Shown here: positions 37,706 through 49,140 of the stretch, piece by piece | Layout of the letters: each line of letters opens with the position of its first letter | Position numbering within the stretch: the stretch's first letter is position 1 | From: Scytalidium lignicola | Taxonomy: Eukaryota; Ascomycota; Leotiomycetes | Assembly: GCA_002812745.2 (NCBI GenBank) | Contig: NCSJ02000095.1 | Location: 62,001-126,000, forward strand | Length of the DNA: 64,000 nucleotides | Direction of reading: 5' to 3' | Position numbers and translations under genes: made by a program | Notes under the pieces: model-generated | Told to the model about the DNA's origin: nothing | Database searches by the model: none | What the model saw: only the letters and a program-made list of their open reading frames with translations

Positions 37706-39725
37706 TATATATATGAGTTACTAGTCTGTGCCACATGCACGCTTCATTCCTGGGGGTCGTTTAACTGCTTCTTACACGGTGGTTCGGCGCTTTTTTACGC
37801 CGAGATGTTTGCCTAGTAAGCAGAAGCGGATCACCACTCATCAAAGAAAAATTTAAAGCAGTAAACTTTTCTAAGCTTCACAGAACAGGCCATCTTAACG
37901 CCAGAATCTTAGCAGAGCTAATCCATTTCCGTCTTCGAACCTAAGCCCTTGTAGCTTTGACCTGAGCCGTGAGCAAGCATGGTGTGTCAAAGGCGAGCAG
38001 ACAGGCAGAAAATATTTAAACCGGCATAAATAGTCGGCCCTCTTCCGCTGTACCGGTCTGGTCCGTAGGTCGGTGCACGGAGCGGGTCTGTCGCTGTTAA
38101 TATCTTTTGGACAAATGCATTCTTGCCCAGATAAGATATCCGGCCCTCAAGCTCTCTGCTTTGAGGCACATTGTGCATAATGCTGGGGATCGGAGACTTA
38201 TCACTTACTTTTTAACTAAATTTCTCAAAGTACGGGTTATACAACTCACTGTTGAAGCGTTTGTAGTTGTTGGTTGGCTCGATCACTTCGCTTGGGGCCT
38301 CTATTTACCGTCAAACTAAGTCCTAGTAGAAAGCTGAATAAGATAAGAAAACCTGTTTACAGATCTTGGTTATCCTCGATATGTATCAATAGCTACACGT
38401 CTCAACGTGTCCAATAACTGTTGGTCTTTAATGATTCTATCTTAGCCCACTTCCTTCTTATATCGGCTCATTCAGATACAGAGAATAAGGCAGATGAATA
38501 GCTCGACCCTTGCTCTATCATGTTTTACGACTCTCTCATGGACCTCCAAACAGCTTAGGGTTCGCACATATCTACCAACAGCATATCAATATCAAACTAT
38601 CTAGGAGAGAAAGGAATATCTGCATGTGATTAAAAAGAGAAAGGATGATTAGAACTCTGTGTTAAGTATCTGGTTCTGCATTTTCTTATTTCATTGTGGG
38701 TTGTTGAGTTTGTATTTGTGTGGTCTAAGTAGATCTAGAGAGGTGCAAATTGAGCAATGCTCCCATCACCATGCAACAACAACCGGGTCGAGATTTCGAA
38801 TTACATCTGAGGAAGATCCGAAAATAGTCGAATGTACATAGGGGGACAGTGAGCTCTATGTCACGAAACAATCGTTAGTAAAGCCTCCGGCCAGAATGTT
38901 CGAGCTTGTGATCAACAAATATTGGAGGGAACCGTGGGATAAGGCACCTGAAAATGTCACTCCGCTGCATTTGCATAAAACGCCTCATGGTGATAACAGG
39001 TATATTTCTTGATTGGTGGTTACTGTCTTCGTGGTAGGACACTCAGAAGAGAAAGATTGGAATCATCAACAATGGGTTAGCTGCTATTGGCATATGCAAT
39101 CTGTGACAAAACTTGGCCAACTTCACTCCAACTGTGGACAGCCAATATTACCCTTCTGCCCAGGTATTAATTAACCATGACTCATCCTTTATCCACCCTT
39201 TACTAAGGATACTTAATTATATTCTTAATTTCTATTCCATAGACTAATCATGATTTACTTACCAATCGACTTTGCTATACGAAAGCTGACAACTTTACAT
39301 GACCATATTCAAAGAGACCAAGTTAAATTTTTTTCTAGTTTATTTTATATAATATCCTCATAGTCTGGCCAGCAGCTATGTTCAACCAGGGTACTCCCTG
39401 CACCTCAATACCAATGCTACATTCAAGATCTTCGTAGTCTCCCATAAATCCCATCTACCAGCCAGCATTGGTATTGAGGTGTAAGAATCGCAGATCAACC
39501 ATTCACAAATACCTCCACCTATTTCCCAACTTTTCCCTGAGGAAATTTACTCTAATTAGCACAAATTGACTATTCTTGAGAAAGTCATTGAGCCAAAACT
39601 ATAAGTTGGCCTTCCTCATCCCCGGCTGGTCCTACGCTGTAAGTCCCGCATTGCCAGTCATCTAACCTCCCTTCACTCTGTGCGGACAACGCCCCTAATT
39701 GCGGGGAAGCAACCGACTGGATGAC
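37706..39725. other. Intergenic region with relics and an inverted repeat
   Basis: No intact gene. Around 38835-39000 the plus strand reads SELYVTKQSLVKPPARMFEL and PWDKAPENVTPLHLH between stops, a possible decayed exon of unknown family. An 18-bp inverted repeat lies at 39401-39481. The stretch at 39660-39700 resembles the 3' end of the solo LTR at 48714-49137. Confidence 0.45.
39401..39481. repeat. 18-bp perfect inverted repeat with 45-nt spacer
   Basis: CACCTCAATACCAATGCT at 39401-39418 is matched by its exact complement AGCATTGGTATTGAGGTG at 39464-39481. This could be the terminal repeat of a tiny element or a transcribed hairpin. No flanking target duplication was noticed. Confidence 0.65.
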
Positions 39726-41210
39726 TTATTGTCTACTTCTAGTCTGGGGTATCCGTGGTGGCCAAAACGGTCTTTGCTGTGCGTTTGGCACTGTAGGGTA
39801 GGGATATGGAGTAGTCGGCAATACCGATCGAGGATTTGCCGGTAGTGACGACACAAATGTTCGAGATAATAAATTACCGGTGGACGGATTGGGAATAGTT
39901 GGTAGAGGTACGGATGTTTGAGGTAATGGGTTATTGGTGGGTGGATTAGGAATAGTTGATGACGGTATAAATTGTCGATATAATAAGTTATTGGAGGGTA
40001 TATTAGGAACAGCTGGTAGTGGCATGGGTGCTCGAGGTAATGAGTGATTGGCAGGCGGATTGGGAATAGCCAACGGTGGCATGCATAGTTGGGATGATGA
40101 GTTATTGGCGTGCACGCTGGGAACGGCTAACTGCGATGGGAATGTTTGAGACGATGCGTTATTGACAAGCGGTTTTGTTAGATTGAAATTTGTGTTGTGA
40201 ATAGTCGGTAATACTGGCGGCTGGCTCAATAGATTTGGGGTTTGTGGTGTTTGTAATTGTTGTTTTAGTATGACGGGCCGTGGAATGCCTATCGACGGCT
40301 TAGTCGCTTCCGCTGGTTTGGTCCCTCCTAGCGGCATGCCCATCTCCCGAAGAATTGCTATTTGGTGTAGAGGTACATCCAATTTTATAGCGTGATCAAG
40401 GTTTTCAGCAATAAGGTTCAAGTCCATAGCCAGGTTGGGGGGCCCTCGCAGCGATTCTTGCCGAATAGTTTCGAGTAGGGGCGATTCGGGTGCTCCCGTA
40501 AAATTTAGTTCATTACGATTCTGCTTCCACAAGTAAGCTCTAGAGCATCTCAACCCCAAATACTCAACTTACACATAGAGCCAAAGGCGCAGTGCGAGCG
40601 TTGCGAGCGTTATTGTTAAGGCGCACTGATGCCTCTAGGTTAACGTAGGTGCCATTAGGCCTCCTCTTATGGAACTTGGCTAGTTCAGAGTCTGGTTCCT
40701 GCGTCTCTGCATTGCCCACTTTCAAGCTGTCGCGCGCTCTTCAATAGTTTGTTGAGTTGGCATAACCAGCCCACAGGTATCCCCACGTCTTACCCCAACC
40801 ACATTCAAATATAATATGATATTGACTTTATGATGCCAAATCCTTCTTTCAAGGTCAAGCAGTGTCTTGGTGGTGCCTTTGATCTTTATTTGATAAAAGT
40901 CTACCACTAGCCCGTGAACACCATGTTTTGAGACCCAACCTTTTAGCGACTTCCGAACCCCCTGCCAATCTCGGGTTATACAGGTGAGCAGGTGTTGAAG
41001 GTGGTCGATACGTTCTCCGTCGTCTTGGGTGGTCGCTTGCGCTTGTTCGCTCTTGAGGTGTTTTTGCATCTGTCGGATGGGCCACTCCATAAGCTCAAGC
41101 ATCTCAATGAATTCATTTTTAAGCATTTTTGCACCCCTCATTTCCTCTAGTAGTGCCAAAATCTTGCCGATACAACGCACACTCGTGGCGAGCACCTCGA
41201 GAAGAGGCAT
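39726..41210 (-). CDS. STAND-type N-terminal domain protein with proline-rich 57-bp coding repeats
   Basis: Model: exons 41210-40794, 40698-40573 and 40523-39726, 446 residues, phase-0 GT-AG introns (97 and about 49 nt). The first exon is a helical domain (MPLLEVLATSVRCIGKILAL ... RDWQGVRKSLKGWVSKHG ... LLDLERRIWHHKVNIILYLN) resembling the helical N-terminal domains of fungal STAND/NLR-type proteins. No nucleotide-binding domain follows. The C-terminal half is Pro/Asn/Ser-rich and contains five copies of a 19-residue unit with core AIPNPPxNxxL, encoded by 57-bp repeats (39840-40130). The role is unknown; repeat length variation in such genes is common in nonself recognition. Exon 2 boundaries are the least certain part. 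A truncated or repurposed NLR relative is a fair alternative reading. Confidence 0.6.
39840..40135 (-). repeat. 57-bp tandem repeat inside coding sequence (about five copies)
   Basis: On the plus strand the block GATTGGGAATAG(T/C)(T/C) and its variants recur at 39886, 39943, 40000, 40057 and 40114, each 57 bp apart. The period is a multiple of three, so the copies stay in frame and encode a 19-residue proline/asparagine-rich unit. Copies differ by substitutions but not by length. Confidence 0.8.
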
Positions 41211-42262
41211 TGTGTTGGACAGTGATTATAATGGCCTATCGTCAAGTTTGGATTTCTTCGCCGTACGCCGTGTCTAGCTGTACCATTTCTATGTTATTCT
41301 CTAGAAGAGTTTAACAGCCGGCATCAATCTTAATGGGGGAGAGCAACAGTCTCATCCATGAATTATTTATTGCCAGGCTGACTCGTTGGCAGACCGGCCG
41401 GCTCTGGATGACCGTAAGCGCCGTGCAAAAGACTGTTACTGCCCGACCGCATGCCTGAAGAGGTGTTGGCTGGGTAATAAAAGGGTCTGATTAGCTACCG
41501 CCTCAACGCACAGAAATATCATGCTTGTCAGCTGAACAACCTTTAACGAGGCCAAGAACAGTCCAGAGCTTATACTGTAGACTGTTCTGTCAGGGTCCGA
41601 CTTATTATTTCCATGCGACCTCAGAGGCCCCTTTCGCAATCAGAGTCGTACCACCAATTATTAGTCTAAACAGGATCCCCCCAAAATGTATCCCTCAGGC
41701 TCTAAGAGCGCTGATTTGTTGTGTTTTCCCATAATCTTTACAATCACGAAGCACGGGGTGCAACTCGCCGACTTGATAATAGCATACGGTGTTTTTAAAA
41801 GCAATATATCGAGCCTATTAAAAGGAAATACTCGGTTTATATTAATTAATTCCTCGCGGGAGGTTCTCGTCATTTCCGTGCTGTATCAACCCTAGTTGAT
41901 CCAATAGTCGGGTCAGGTTGGGTGGCTGAGATTGGCAAGATGACGCAAACAGCTACGGAGGCGGGTACTCCCTAAAATTAGTGGATCAGTGGGGAAGGTG
42001 GCAATAAGGCAGGCTTGCCCCAGATTCTTATCAAATACAGTAGAATCCGCAACCGCCTTCTCAAACCACACTCTTGGAGTTTTAATCTTTCAGGTGTACT
42101 AGTACTGATAGTTAGCATTGTTTTAGCTACTGGATTAGCGAACATTTCCCCGCGAGAACCTGTCACGCCTGTCATTTGAAAACAATACTGCTGCCTAGGG
42201 GATAGAGCTAGGCAAGATCCAGACATTACCAACACATCGTCTGANGCGACAAGGGTGCAAAT
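41211..42262. other. Intergenic region with repeat remnants
   Basis: No intact gene. An 8-bp inverted repeat, GAACAGTC at 41556-41563 and GACTGTTC at 41580-41587, sits in a stretch that may be a decayed LTR. Short frames on both strands overlap and are not supported. One ambiguous base lies at 42245. Confidence 0.45.
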
Positions 42263-42339
42263 GTGACGAGTTGCCTTGCTCTATGCCTAGCCAGCGCTTG
42301 GAGCCGCGCCGGTCAAGTCATGTTGAAGCCGACAAGCCC

Positions 42340-42906
42340 TGGGGAGATGGGTCCATGCCGGCATTTTCTCGCCATTTCCTACTGCTGGAGTCAGCCCGAC
42401 AAAGAGACAAATCAGTATGCCGGAGCACCAGGATACGACATTAAAACTCTCTCTGACATCCAGCCGAGTCGAGCACCGGTCAGCATCCTTGATCGAGCAA
42501 TCAAATACGCGGCTATGTGAGGAATCAAATGTACCTGGATTGACCAGGAATGTATGTATCTCAATCGACCCCGCACGAAACCCCGTATGAGGCGTTATCT
42601 TATGTCTGGAGTGACAGTAGAGACACTGTCCAGATAACAGCGGATTCACAGAGGATGCACATTGGACGAAATCTTTACGCTGCTTTGAAGAATCTACAAT
42701 ATGATGAAAAAATTAGAACGCTTTGGGTAGATGCTATTTGTATAAACCAGCAAGATCCCGTTGAAAAGTCACAGCAAGTATCACGAATAGGAGACATTTA
42801 TGCTAAAGCTTGCTCCACAATTATGTGGACAGGAGAAGAGGATACGGGCGAAGATGAGAGTCTGGAGAATGGTCCACAGGAAAGCTGGGAAAGTATAAAT
42901 ACGTAA
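42340..42906 (+). pseudogene. Fused remnants of two HET-domain genes
   Basis: The first part (about 42360-42555) reads HFLAISYCWSQPDKE, then SILDRAIKYAAM, a TGA, and GIKCTWIDQECM in the same frame. This is the HET-domain start (AISYCW) and second block (WIDQEC) of one gene, broken by a nonsense codon. From 42550 another frame reads TPYEALSYVWSDS, LYAALKNLQYDEKIRTLWVD, AICINQQDPVEKSQQV and GDIYAKA, the same blocks of a different HET subtype, up to a stop at 42906. Two unrelated HET fragments are thus joined head-to-tail, and neither is complete. HET domains (PF06985) trigger incompatibility or cell death in fungi; these remnants are unlikely to work. Confidence 0.72.
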
Positions 42907-42998
42907 TGTACCCACGCTGACTTCCCAGCGAATGTAGAGGTGGCGAGGTTGACGAAGAGGGTCAGAACTAGGAGAGCGACAGAGACGGGATACATCAT
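42907..42998 (-). pseudogene. Truncated first exon of a putative secreted protein
   Basis: On the minus strand an ATG at 42998 begins MMYPVSVALLVLTLFVNLA, a strong signal-peptide-like sequence followed by STFAGKSAW. After this the frame runs into the HET fragment read backwards, so any original downstream exon is missing. It may mark a rearrangement breakpoint near 42907. The call rests on the signal-like sequence alone. Confidence 0.3.
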
Positions 42999-42999
42999 A

Positions 43000-43525
43000 T
43001 TTTGAGGGCGGTGATATTAATTTCTGGGATGCGCTTCAACGGCTTCAGGCGTTCAGAAAGGAATATAGTGAGGATAAGAAGAGAGGAGAAAGGGTTCAAG
43101 GGAATATCAGGCGACGGCGTATGGTGAGGAGGGTATTCCACTCGCTGGGCGATGAAGCTCCGGAACCATGTCATTCTGACACTCTTATCCTATACCCAAT
43201 CACAATCCCAACAAAGAACACGTACAACGGTCCGCATCGGTCGCAGTTTTGCGAGGCACTTTTAGAGCCATGTCAGTTTCTTGAAAGCTCTATTAGAACA
43301 AGGCTGAAGGCCTTGCAGCACTTGCAGGAAGGGATCATTAGTGCATGCCACATCGCATGGTCATGTTCCCACTCTCTCTTTTACCACCGAACTTGCAGCA
43401 TGCCGACTAATCGCATGAGGCGTTCCATCATCGGGCTGTCAGACAAGCCCTTAGTTACGGCTCTTAAATCGCCACGTCTCATTTGGGTTATGCGACACTG
43501 TAGCACTCCGCCGCTGATTAGTTGA
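43000..43525 (+). pseudogene. Unidentified open frame fragment
   Basis: The plus-strand frame reads FEGGDINFWDALQRLQAFRK and, further on, HSLGDEAPEPCHSDTLILYP and stays open to 43525. It is rich in charged helical residues at the start but becomes less protein-like after about 43240. There is no recognisable domain. It may be a piece of a gene displaced by the same rearrangement that joined the HET fragments. Confidence 0.3.
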
Positions 43526-43743
43526 TACACGGCACAGACGGATGCCCTTTTGCCTGCCTCGTTACGAACATCAAAACTCGATTAATAGGAGTCAGGCGAG
43601 CGAGATTATTATTTAATAAGGCTGGGTTGCCGTGAGAGGAACATCGCTTGTCAAGTGGGAGCATAAGGCTGCGTGAATGTTGGGAAATCAGAGTCAACAC
43701 AATTTAAGGAATTGATCCTGTATTTTTCAAGCCTTGTGCTGCA

Positions 43744-45046
43744 ATGGGGCCCTTACCTCCTACTATTCGCGCTTCGCCATTAACAACGAGTTTTAGAGAA
43801 CAGTGGACCAATCCAAGTGACGTCTTCAACATACTGCTCCTTCTTGGTGGCGACATTGTTGGCAAAGCACTCGCCCAGCTTGCCGGCAGCGGTTTAGCAC
43901 CTGTAGCTTTCTCCTTCGGTAAGTTGACCCGCCTTTGCTCGCGCCGCTTGATCTCATTGAAAGCTAATTGGGATTACTTTATATACAGGCTGGGTTAGCT
44001 ATTCTCTCTCAGCTCTGGTGTCTGCGCTTGGTGAGAACAACCTTATGCCAAACTATACTGACTGTCGATGCAAGGTAATCAACGGCACGACGGGCCACGT
44101 CATTGACAACTCGAGCTGGATCATCAGCAGGATTGTAAGAGACTTCCACAATTGGAATCATCCTGAGACGGTCAAGAAGACAGCAGAGGTCCTGAACGCA
44201 AGGTGGAAAGAGCTCCAAGTCAAAAACCCAAATGCCAATCGGCCACAACGAGCAGGTCTAGTCGTCACTGTATATGAGCCAAGTAGGGAGCATTCAGCTG
44301 GGGTACCAAAGCGGGATTTCATGTATTGGGGTGGTATACTCACCGTCTTCTTACAACTCGGGATAGCGACTATTCCTTGCGGCCTATTTGACGACTGGGC
44401 TATTCTCATGATCACTGCATGCGGTACATGCATCTCGTTTGCCACCGGCTTTCTTCCGCAATGGAAGACGGAGAAGTGGGCATGCCGAACAGAGTCAAAT
44501 GATAGCTACGTGCTAACAAAGGGCAATGGTGCACAGCACGCCATCGTTATATTGGGAAACGGGTACGGCTTGAACCTTGAGGACCTAGCAGCTGGGCAGG
44601 CCAACATAAACTTATCCGCAAATAGATTGACACAAATTACACTCTTTGGGCTCTGTTTCCTGTGGTTACTCCTCCTCGTCGCGGCTAGCGGGTTGACGAC
44701 GAACACGTGGTTTTTGCTTGTCGTTGGTGCGCTCGGTATTCTACAGAACATATTCGTTGTTGGTGGCGTCCGACAACCGGAGAGCTTCGGCATACACCTT
44801 AGTTATATCACCGTCTTCGGGCGTACCAAGGTCATGAAGACTCTGCTGGATGTTGAGATGGAATACCCGCGGCTAGGGAGGAGCATGCGAGATGAATATT
44901 TTCCAGGAGGACTCTACGAGAACGAAATGAAAGCGTGGAATCAACTTGAAGTAAGGGCTAAAATGGATTCAAACTGTAAAAATTCTGTGATAAGACTGTC
45001 GGGCTCTTCGACATGGCCACTCAAGCGGGATCGCAGGATTGGGTAG
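43744..45046 (+). CDS. Uncharacterised multi-pass membrane protein
   Basis: Two exons, 43744-43918 and 43989-45046, encode 410 residues; the 70-nt intron is GT-AG and restores AFSFGWVSYSLSALVSALGE. About six hydrophobic segments are visible: DVFNILLLLGG near residue 25, VSYSLSALVSAL near 60, GGILTVFLQLGIATIP near 165, AILMITACGTCISFATGF near 185, ITLFGLCFLWLLLLVAA near 265 and WFLLVVGALGILQNIFVVG near 290. The motifs NPSDVF, KRDFMYWGG, TGFLPQWKTEKWACR, GNGAQH and the highly charged C-terminus resemble a widespread but unnamed family of fungal membrane proteins. Function and compartment are not known. The gene appears intact, in contrast to the fragments just upstream. Confidence 0.72.
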
Positions 45047-46380
45047 ACAGCTGTAACAATAACTGATCCGAAAAGAATATCGAAATAAAAACGAGTGAAG
45101 AGTTTTAGTCCCTTAATGAATCATGAAATCTTGCTCCTCACCACAAACAAGCGTTGGAATATCGCACGCTCTGTCTGGAAATGACTCCCAATCGATAAGT
45201 TCCACAAACTCGTTGCTGATAACTGCTTTATGGCCACTCTTTCAAAAACGTATTTGTTCTCCACAGACCGCTTTTCTTCTATTCTGATGATCATGATGAC
45301 TGGCAAGATGGGATGGACTAGTTTGGTCGTGGCAACAGCCAAAGTATCACAGTCGAGAGTGCCTCCTTTTGCGGCAGCTCGTTCATCTGGCTCTGCCGCC
45401 AGATATCTGATAAGTTTAACAAAAGCCGATTTTCAAGTGACAACTTCACAGAATAGATACCATATTTCCACTCAAGCTGGTAGTCAGTTAAAGTTTAGTT
45501 TCTTTTCTAAGCGTTGTAATGTTCATTTGATAACNAAAAAACAAAAACAAGATCTCCCCTTTAAGGTAAGACAAGAAGAGTGTATCCAGACATTCGAATG
45601 ATCAAAATAAGGCCCTAAGGTATTAAAACTTAAGTTGCTCGGGCTATGTTCAGGAATGCTCACCTTCGACTCAGGTTAAAGCAGGCACTGCTCGCCTCTA
45701 TTGACTAATACAAAAGCAGTGATGAAATAAAATCGCGTATGTTAATAATGGTAATCTTCGATTACTAGACTAAATCTTGATTTGCCCGAGGATTTGCTGC
45801 ATTGTGACTTATCAACTTTGTCTAGGTTAACGTAATCTGCATTTATCTCAATCAATCCTGAGCTGTGACCTAAGCAGTGCCCTAGATTATTATGCTCAGG
45901 GGGTCCTTTTTGGGCCATCCAGCATTTTCGCCAAATCGGATATAGTTTCCATATGGTTTATATGTATATCTTGCTGATGCCCGTTATTTCAAGCATAGCT
46001 ACCTCTCTGACCCTATCAAGATGACATAATGGTATCTATTCTTACTTCCTTGTTAAACTTACAAGGATCCTAGCCAAAGGCGATTTAAGTCCTTTTTAGT
46101 AACGAGCCTCGTGTGGGTCAAAAATTGAGGTAACTTCTCTCCAACGTAGTGTAATGAATCATTGATTTTGGGCAATTTTAGGTAATGCTTGGGCAATAAC
46201 AAGGCATACTCGGGGCCAAACCTAGGCAACAGCTCATATCATTGACAAGTTATATGGCTGATTCAGACTGCATATGCGACTCTACATACTAAAGCCGGGC
46301 AAAAATGAGCCTGAACGTTCCGGAAATGAGGCAGAATGAAGTTTCAAACGAGAGGATAAAGATTATGTTCTACCAAGATC
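45047..46380. other. Intergenic region without recognised genes
   Basis: Short open frames only (for example 45230-45601). One ambiguous base lies at 45535 before an A run. Nothing else was recognised. Confidence 0.5.
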
Positions 46381-46460
46381 CGATAATTTGATTCCCTTAA
46401 GAATATTCTCCTTCCAAATTATCAAAAATTTCCTTTTCTCATTCTACCAATTGACAGGCT

Positions 46461-48260
46461 GTGCTTTCCTTAGCCCGAATCATGGACGAACATGTGAATC
46501 AGGTCAGCAAAGATTTTCAAAGCCAGCTTGGCTCTCGAGACTGGAAATTCAACCTCAGGGCTGCTCCAGAATGTGTTTTAGTATTAGCTGAATGCAAATT
46601 GTTGATTTCCAAACCAGGAGCGATTGTGTTAGATTTCTCTGACTGTAGCCTCTTGTAAGTGCACTCACGTAGACAGACAATCACCTGTCTAGTTAAAGTC
46701 AACTTAAGAAAATATTTCTCACTTATTAGCTAAGTTAAAAAATATTTTACCCTTGATGCAAATATAGGGAATTGTGCTTAGATGGGAGCGGATATATTTT
46801 GGTAAACTGGAGAGAAAATAGCACAAATCCGGTTTCTAGCTAATAAAATGAGAAGATCAAAGGGTATAGTGAGTGTTGTGTTAAGTCTTTACTAGTAAGC
46901 GGTTCAATAATTCTGTCTAGATTGAATCCATGTTAAAGTATATCGAACCCAATCAAGCAGAAGCACGAAACAAACAGCTCCAGCTTTATATCTCGAAGGG
47001 CAATGAAATGATAAATGAGTCTGTAAACGAGATTACTGTCATTAAAGCAGACTTTACAGAGTAAAAGAACTTCACAACGGTCCTCTTGCGTGCTTTAGAA
47101 CAAAAAGCTGGTAAACTATCAGTCTTGAACCAGATCCTTTGCAACGACTGATGGCCGCAAATATTAACAAGGACCAGAAGAAGAAAACCGAAAATAGGCT
47201 CAAGGAGCACGAAATAAAGAAGCAACAAACAGAAGAATATTTAGAGCAAGAAGACAAGTTACTAGCGGTTTATGAGGAAAAATATCAAAAAACTTTAAAA
47301 ATATACGAACGTCTCACCCAAGGTGAACCAAGTCAATCATCAGGATAGATTCTAGATTTGTCATATTTCAGCTAATATAATAAATGCAGCAAGTATATCC
47401 CTGGAGAATGCTATTTTTACAGCGGCTAAAGCTGTTAATCTAAGCCCAGAACTATTTATCCTTGGACTTGCGATGGGCGGTGTGAAATATAAAAAATATC
47501 AGCAGTTCGACGTCTTGAACTAGAAGCATCAAATTTACGGAATATACTGCTGCAGCTCTCAAGAGAAGCACTATCCATTGTGAGTATCACAAGAAGCTCC
47601 TTCTTCAAGAATCAGTTGTACATCTAACGGATTATTCATAATTAAGGATAAATTAGCCGATATGATTCGATGTGGCCTTCAATGTCTAATCGCCTTGCAG
47701 CAACAGATTGACATGTTCATAAAATTCTTAATCAGAATCCAAACGATAATCAAAAGAACAACCGATCGGAAGAGCTAAGTCTTCAAACCTACCCTTACGA
47801 AGGAACAGTGAAAAGAGGAATTGGAGGACACAAATTTGAAGGTATGGTTCTATAAACTGCTATTTATGCTTTTATACTCACATACACTCTTGTTAGGAGC
47901 TTCTATCTGAATCTTACGCTATAAAAACGCGCTTCCTTCTCGCTTTTGGAGCATTAGCGCTTTATAACGATGTTTCTAAGCTATTCATGATACCTAATGT
48001 TAATTGTCTTGCGGGAATTCATCTTGAAACATCTGCGAGATTGAGAAGAAGTTGATGGAAGTCAAGAAGTGGAAGACCAATATATATATAAAGGCTAAGA
48101 ATCTAATTTTTCTAATAAGTGATAATGTGTATTATTTTTGTTAACCTTTAATGCTAACCGTGAATTTCAACCAAAGCAAAGCAAAGCTTAAGGACAGTCT
48201 TGATGAGCTAACTTATGAATCAGCTGAATCCTTGAAAAAGGCCATTCCGAACCTGTGATC
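46461..48260 (+). pseudogene. Decayed gene for a helical, coiled-coil protein
   Basis: Several plus-strand pieces, in changing frames, look like exons of one old gene. They read MDEHVNQVSKDFQSQLGSRD (46482 on), then LKYIEPNQAEARNKQLQLYI and EMINESVNEITVIKADF (46930-47060). A strongly charged coiled coil of Glu/Lys/Gln follows (47139-47348), then IFTAAKAVNLSPELFILGLA near 47420-47480. Many stops and frame changes lie between them, and AT-rich introns may lie between some. The family could not be named. The pattern is of a long helical-bundle protein, now inactive. Confidence 0.4.
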
Positions 48261-48710
48261 AGACAATGCAGCTAAAATCAAATGCTTAAACAACATTACA
48301 GCTTGATCACATGTCATATCAATAGTCATATAGATAGGTGTAAGTCACAAAAATTGTCCTTCTTGCCGACAACACAATTATATGTACTATAACTACTAAT
48401 GATCTAACTTATTATCACATAGTTTTTAGTCTCCACATTATATTAAGTTATTTACTTCTTCAACTGAACAATAATACTGTGAACTGTCTATGCAGTTACG
48501 TAAAGGAGTATAAGAAATGACCTGTCCCACTTATAGGAATCGTAAAATCTTAGATTCTTAGTTTTTAAACTAGCAAAAGCTATTGTCTGCACGCTCTGAT
48601 TGATAAGTTATCAACTTTATTATGTTTCTTAATATATTAGTTATTGATTGAACCCTATATTCTTGATAACAAATAAATTGACATACTATATCAAGTTAAG
48701 GTAACAGAGA
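48261..48710. other. AT-rich intergenic DNA
   Basis: Nothing recognised between the coiled-coil relic and the solo LTR. Confidence 0.5.
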
Positions 48711-49140
48711 TATTGTGGTAGGAACTCTGATTCCTACCTATATACGGGCACGCCAGATATTGCCTTACACGTTAGTGATGTAGTAGTTACAATGTGCACT
48801 GATTGATCGGTTCCACTTTACAGCTCTGCAGAGAGCTCTCTTACTTCCCTATACGTCACTACCGTATGTAGCTAGCCGTATAACTGGAGTGCACTCTGTC
48901 TGTGACATGCTGCATGAGGGGATTATTGGTAAAGCCCCTGGGTTTGGCCCTGGTTGCTTTCTTACAGCTAGGTTCTAGGTATATAAAGAGGGGTTCAGGC
49001 CTCTAGAAGAGAGGCCAGAGATTAATTTGTGTATACTTTTTAGTTATTGAATTGACCCAGCTACCTTACTGCTACCCATCCGTGTCATATTGGCCTCCTT
49101 TCACTCTGTGCTACGAACACCCTGACACACTCCCACAATA
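48711..49140. mobile_element. Solo LTR of an LTR retrotransposon
   Basis: A 430-bp GC-richer block in AT-rich surroundings begins TATTGTGG and ends CCACAATA, an exact 8-bp terminal inverted repeat; the LTR proper would run TGTGG...CCACA (48714-49137). It holds a promoter-like TATATAAAGAGG near 48977 and a C/T-rich end (CCTCCTTTCACTCTGTGC). No reverse transcriptase or Gag lies next to it, so it is a solo LTR left by recombination. Clean target-site copies are not visible. It appears much less RIP-damaged than its flanks, which suggests a younger insertion. A similar end occurs at 39660-39700. Confidence 0.6.

Noticed and set aside
41436..41895. Short open frames on both strands
   Set aside because: They lie in probable repeat remnants, with no motifs and mutual overlap.
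45230..45601. 123-codon open frame
   Set aside because: Contains an ambiguous base, has no domain, and its end is low complexity.
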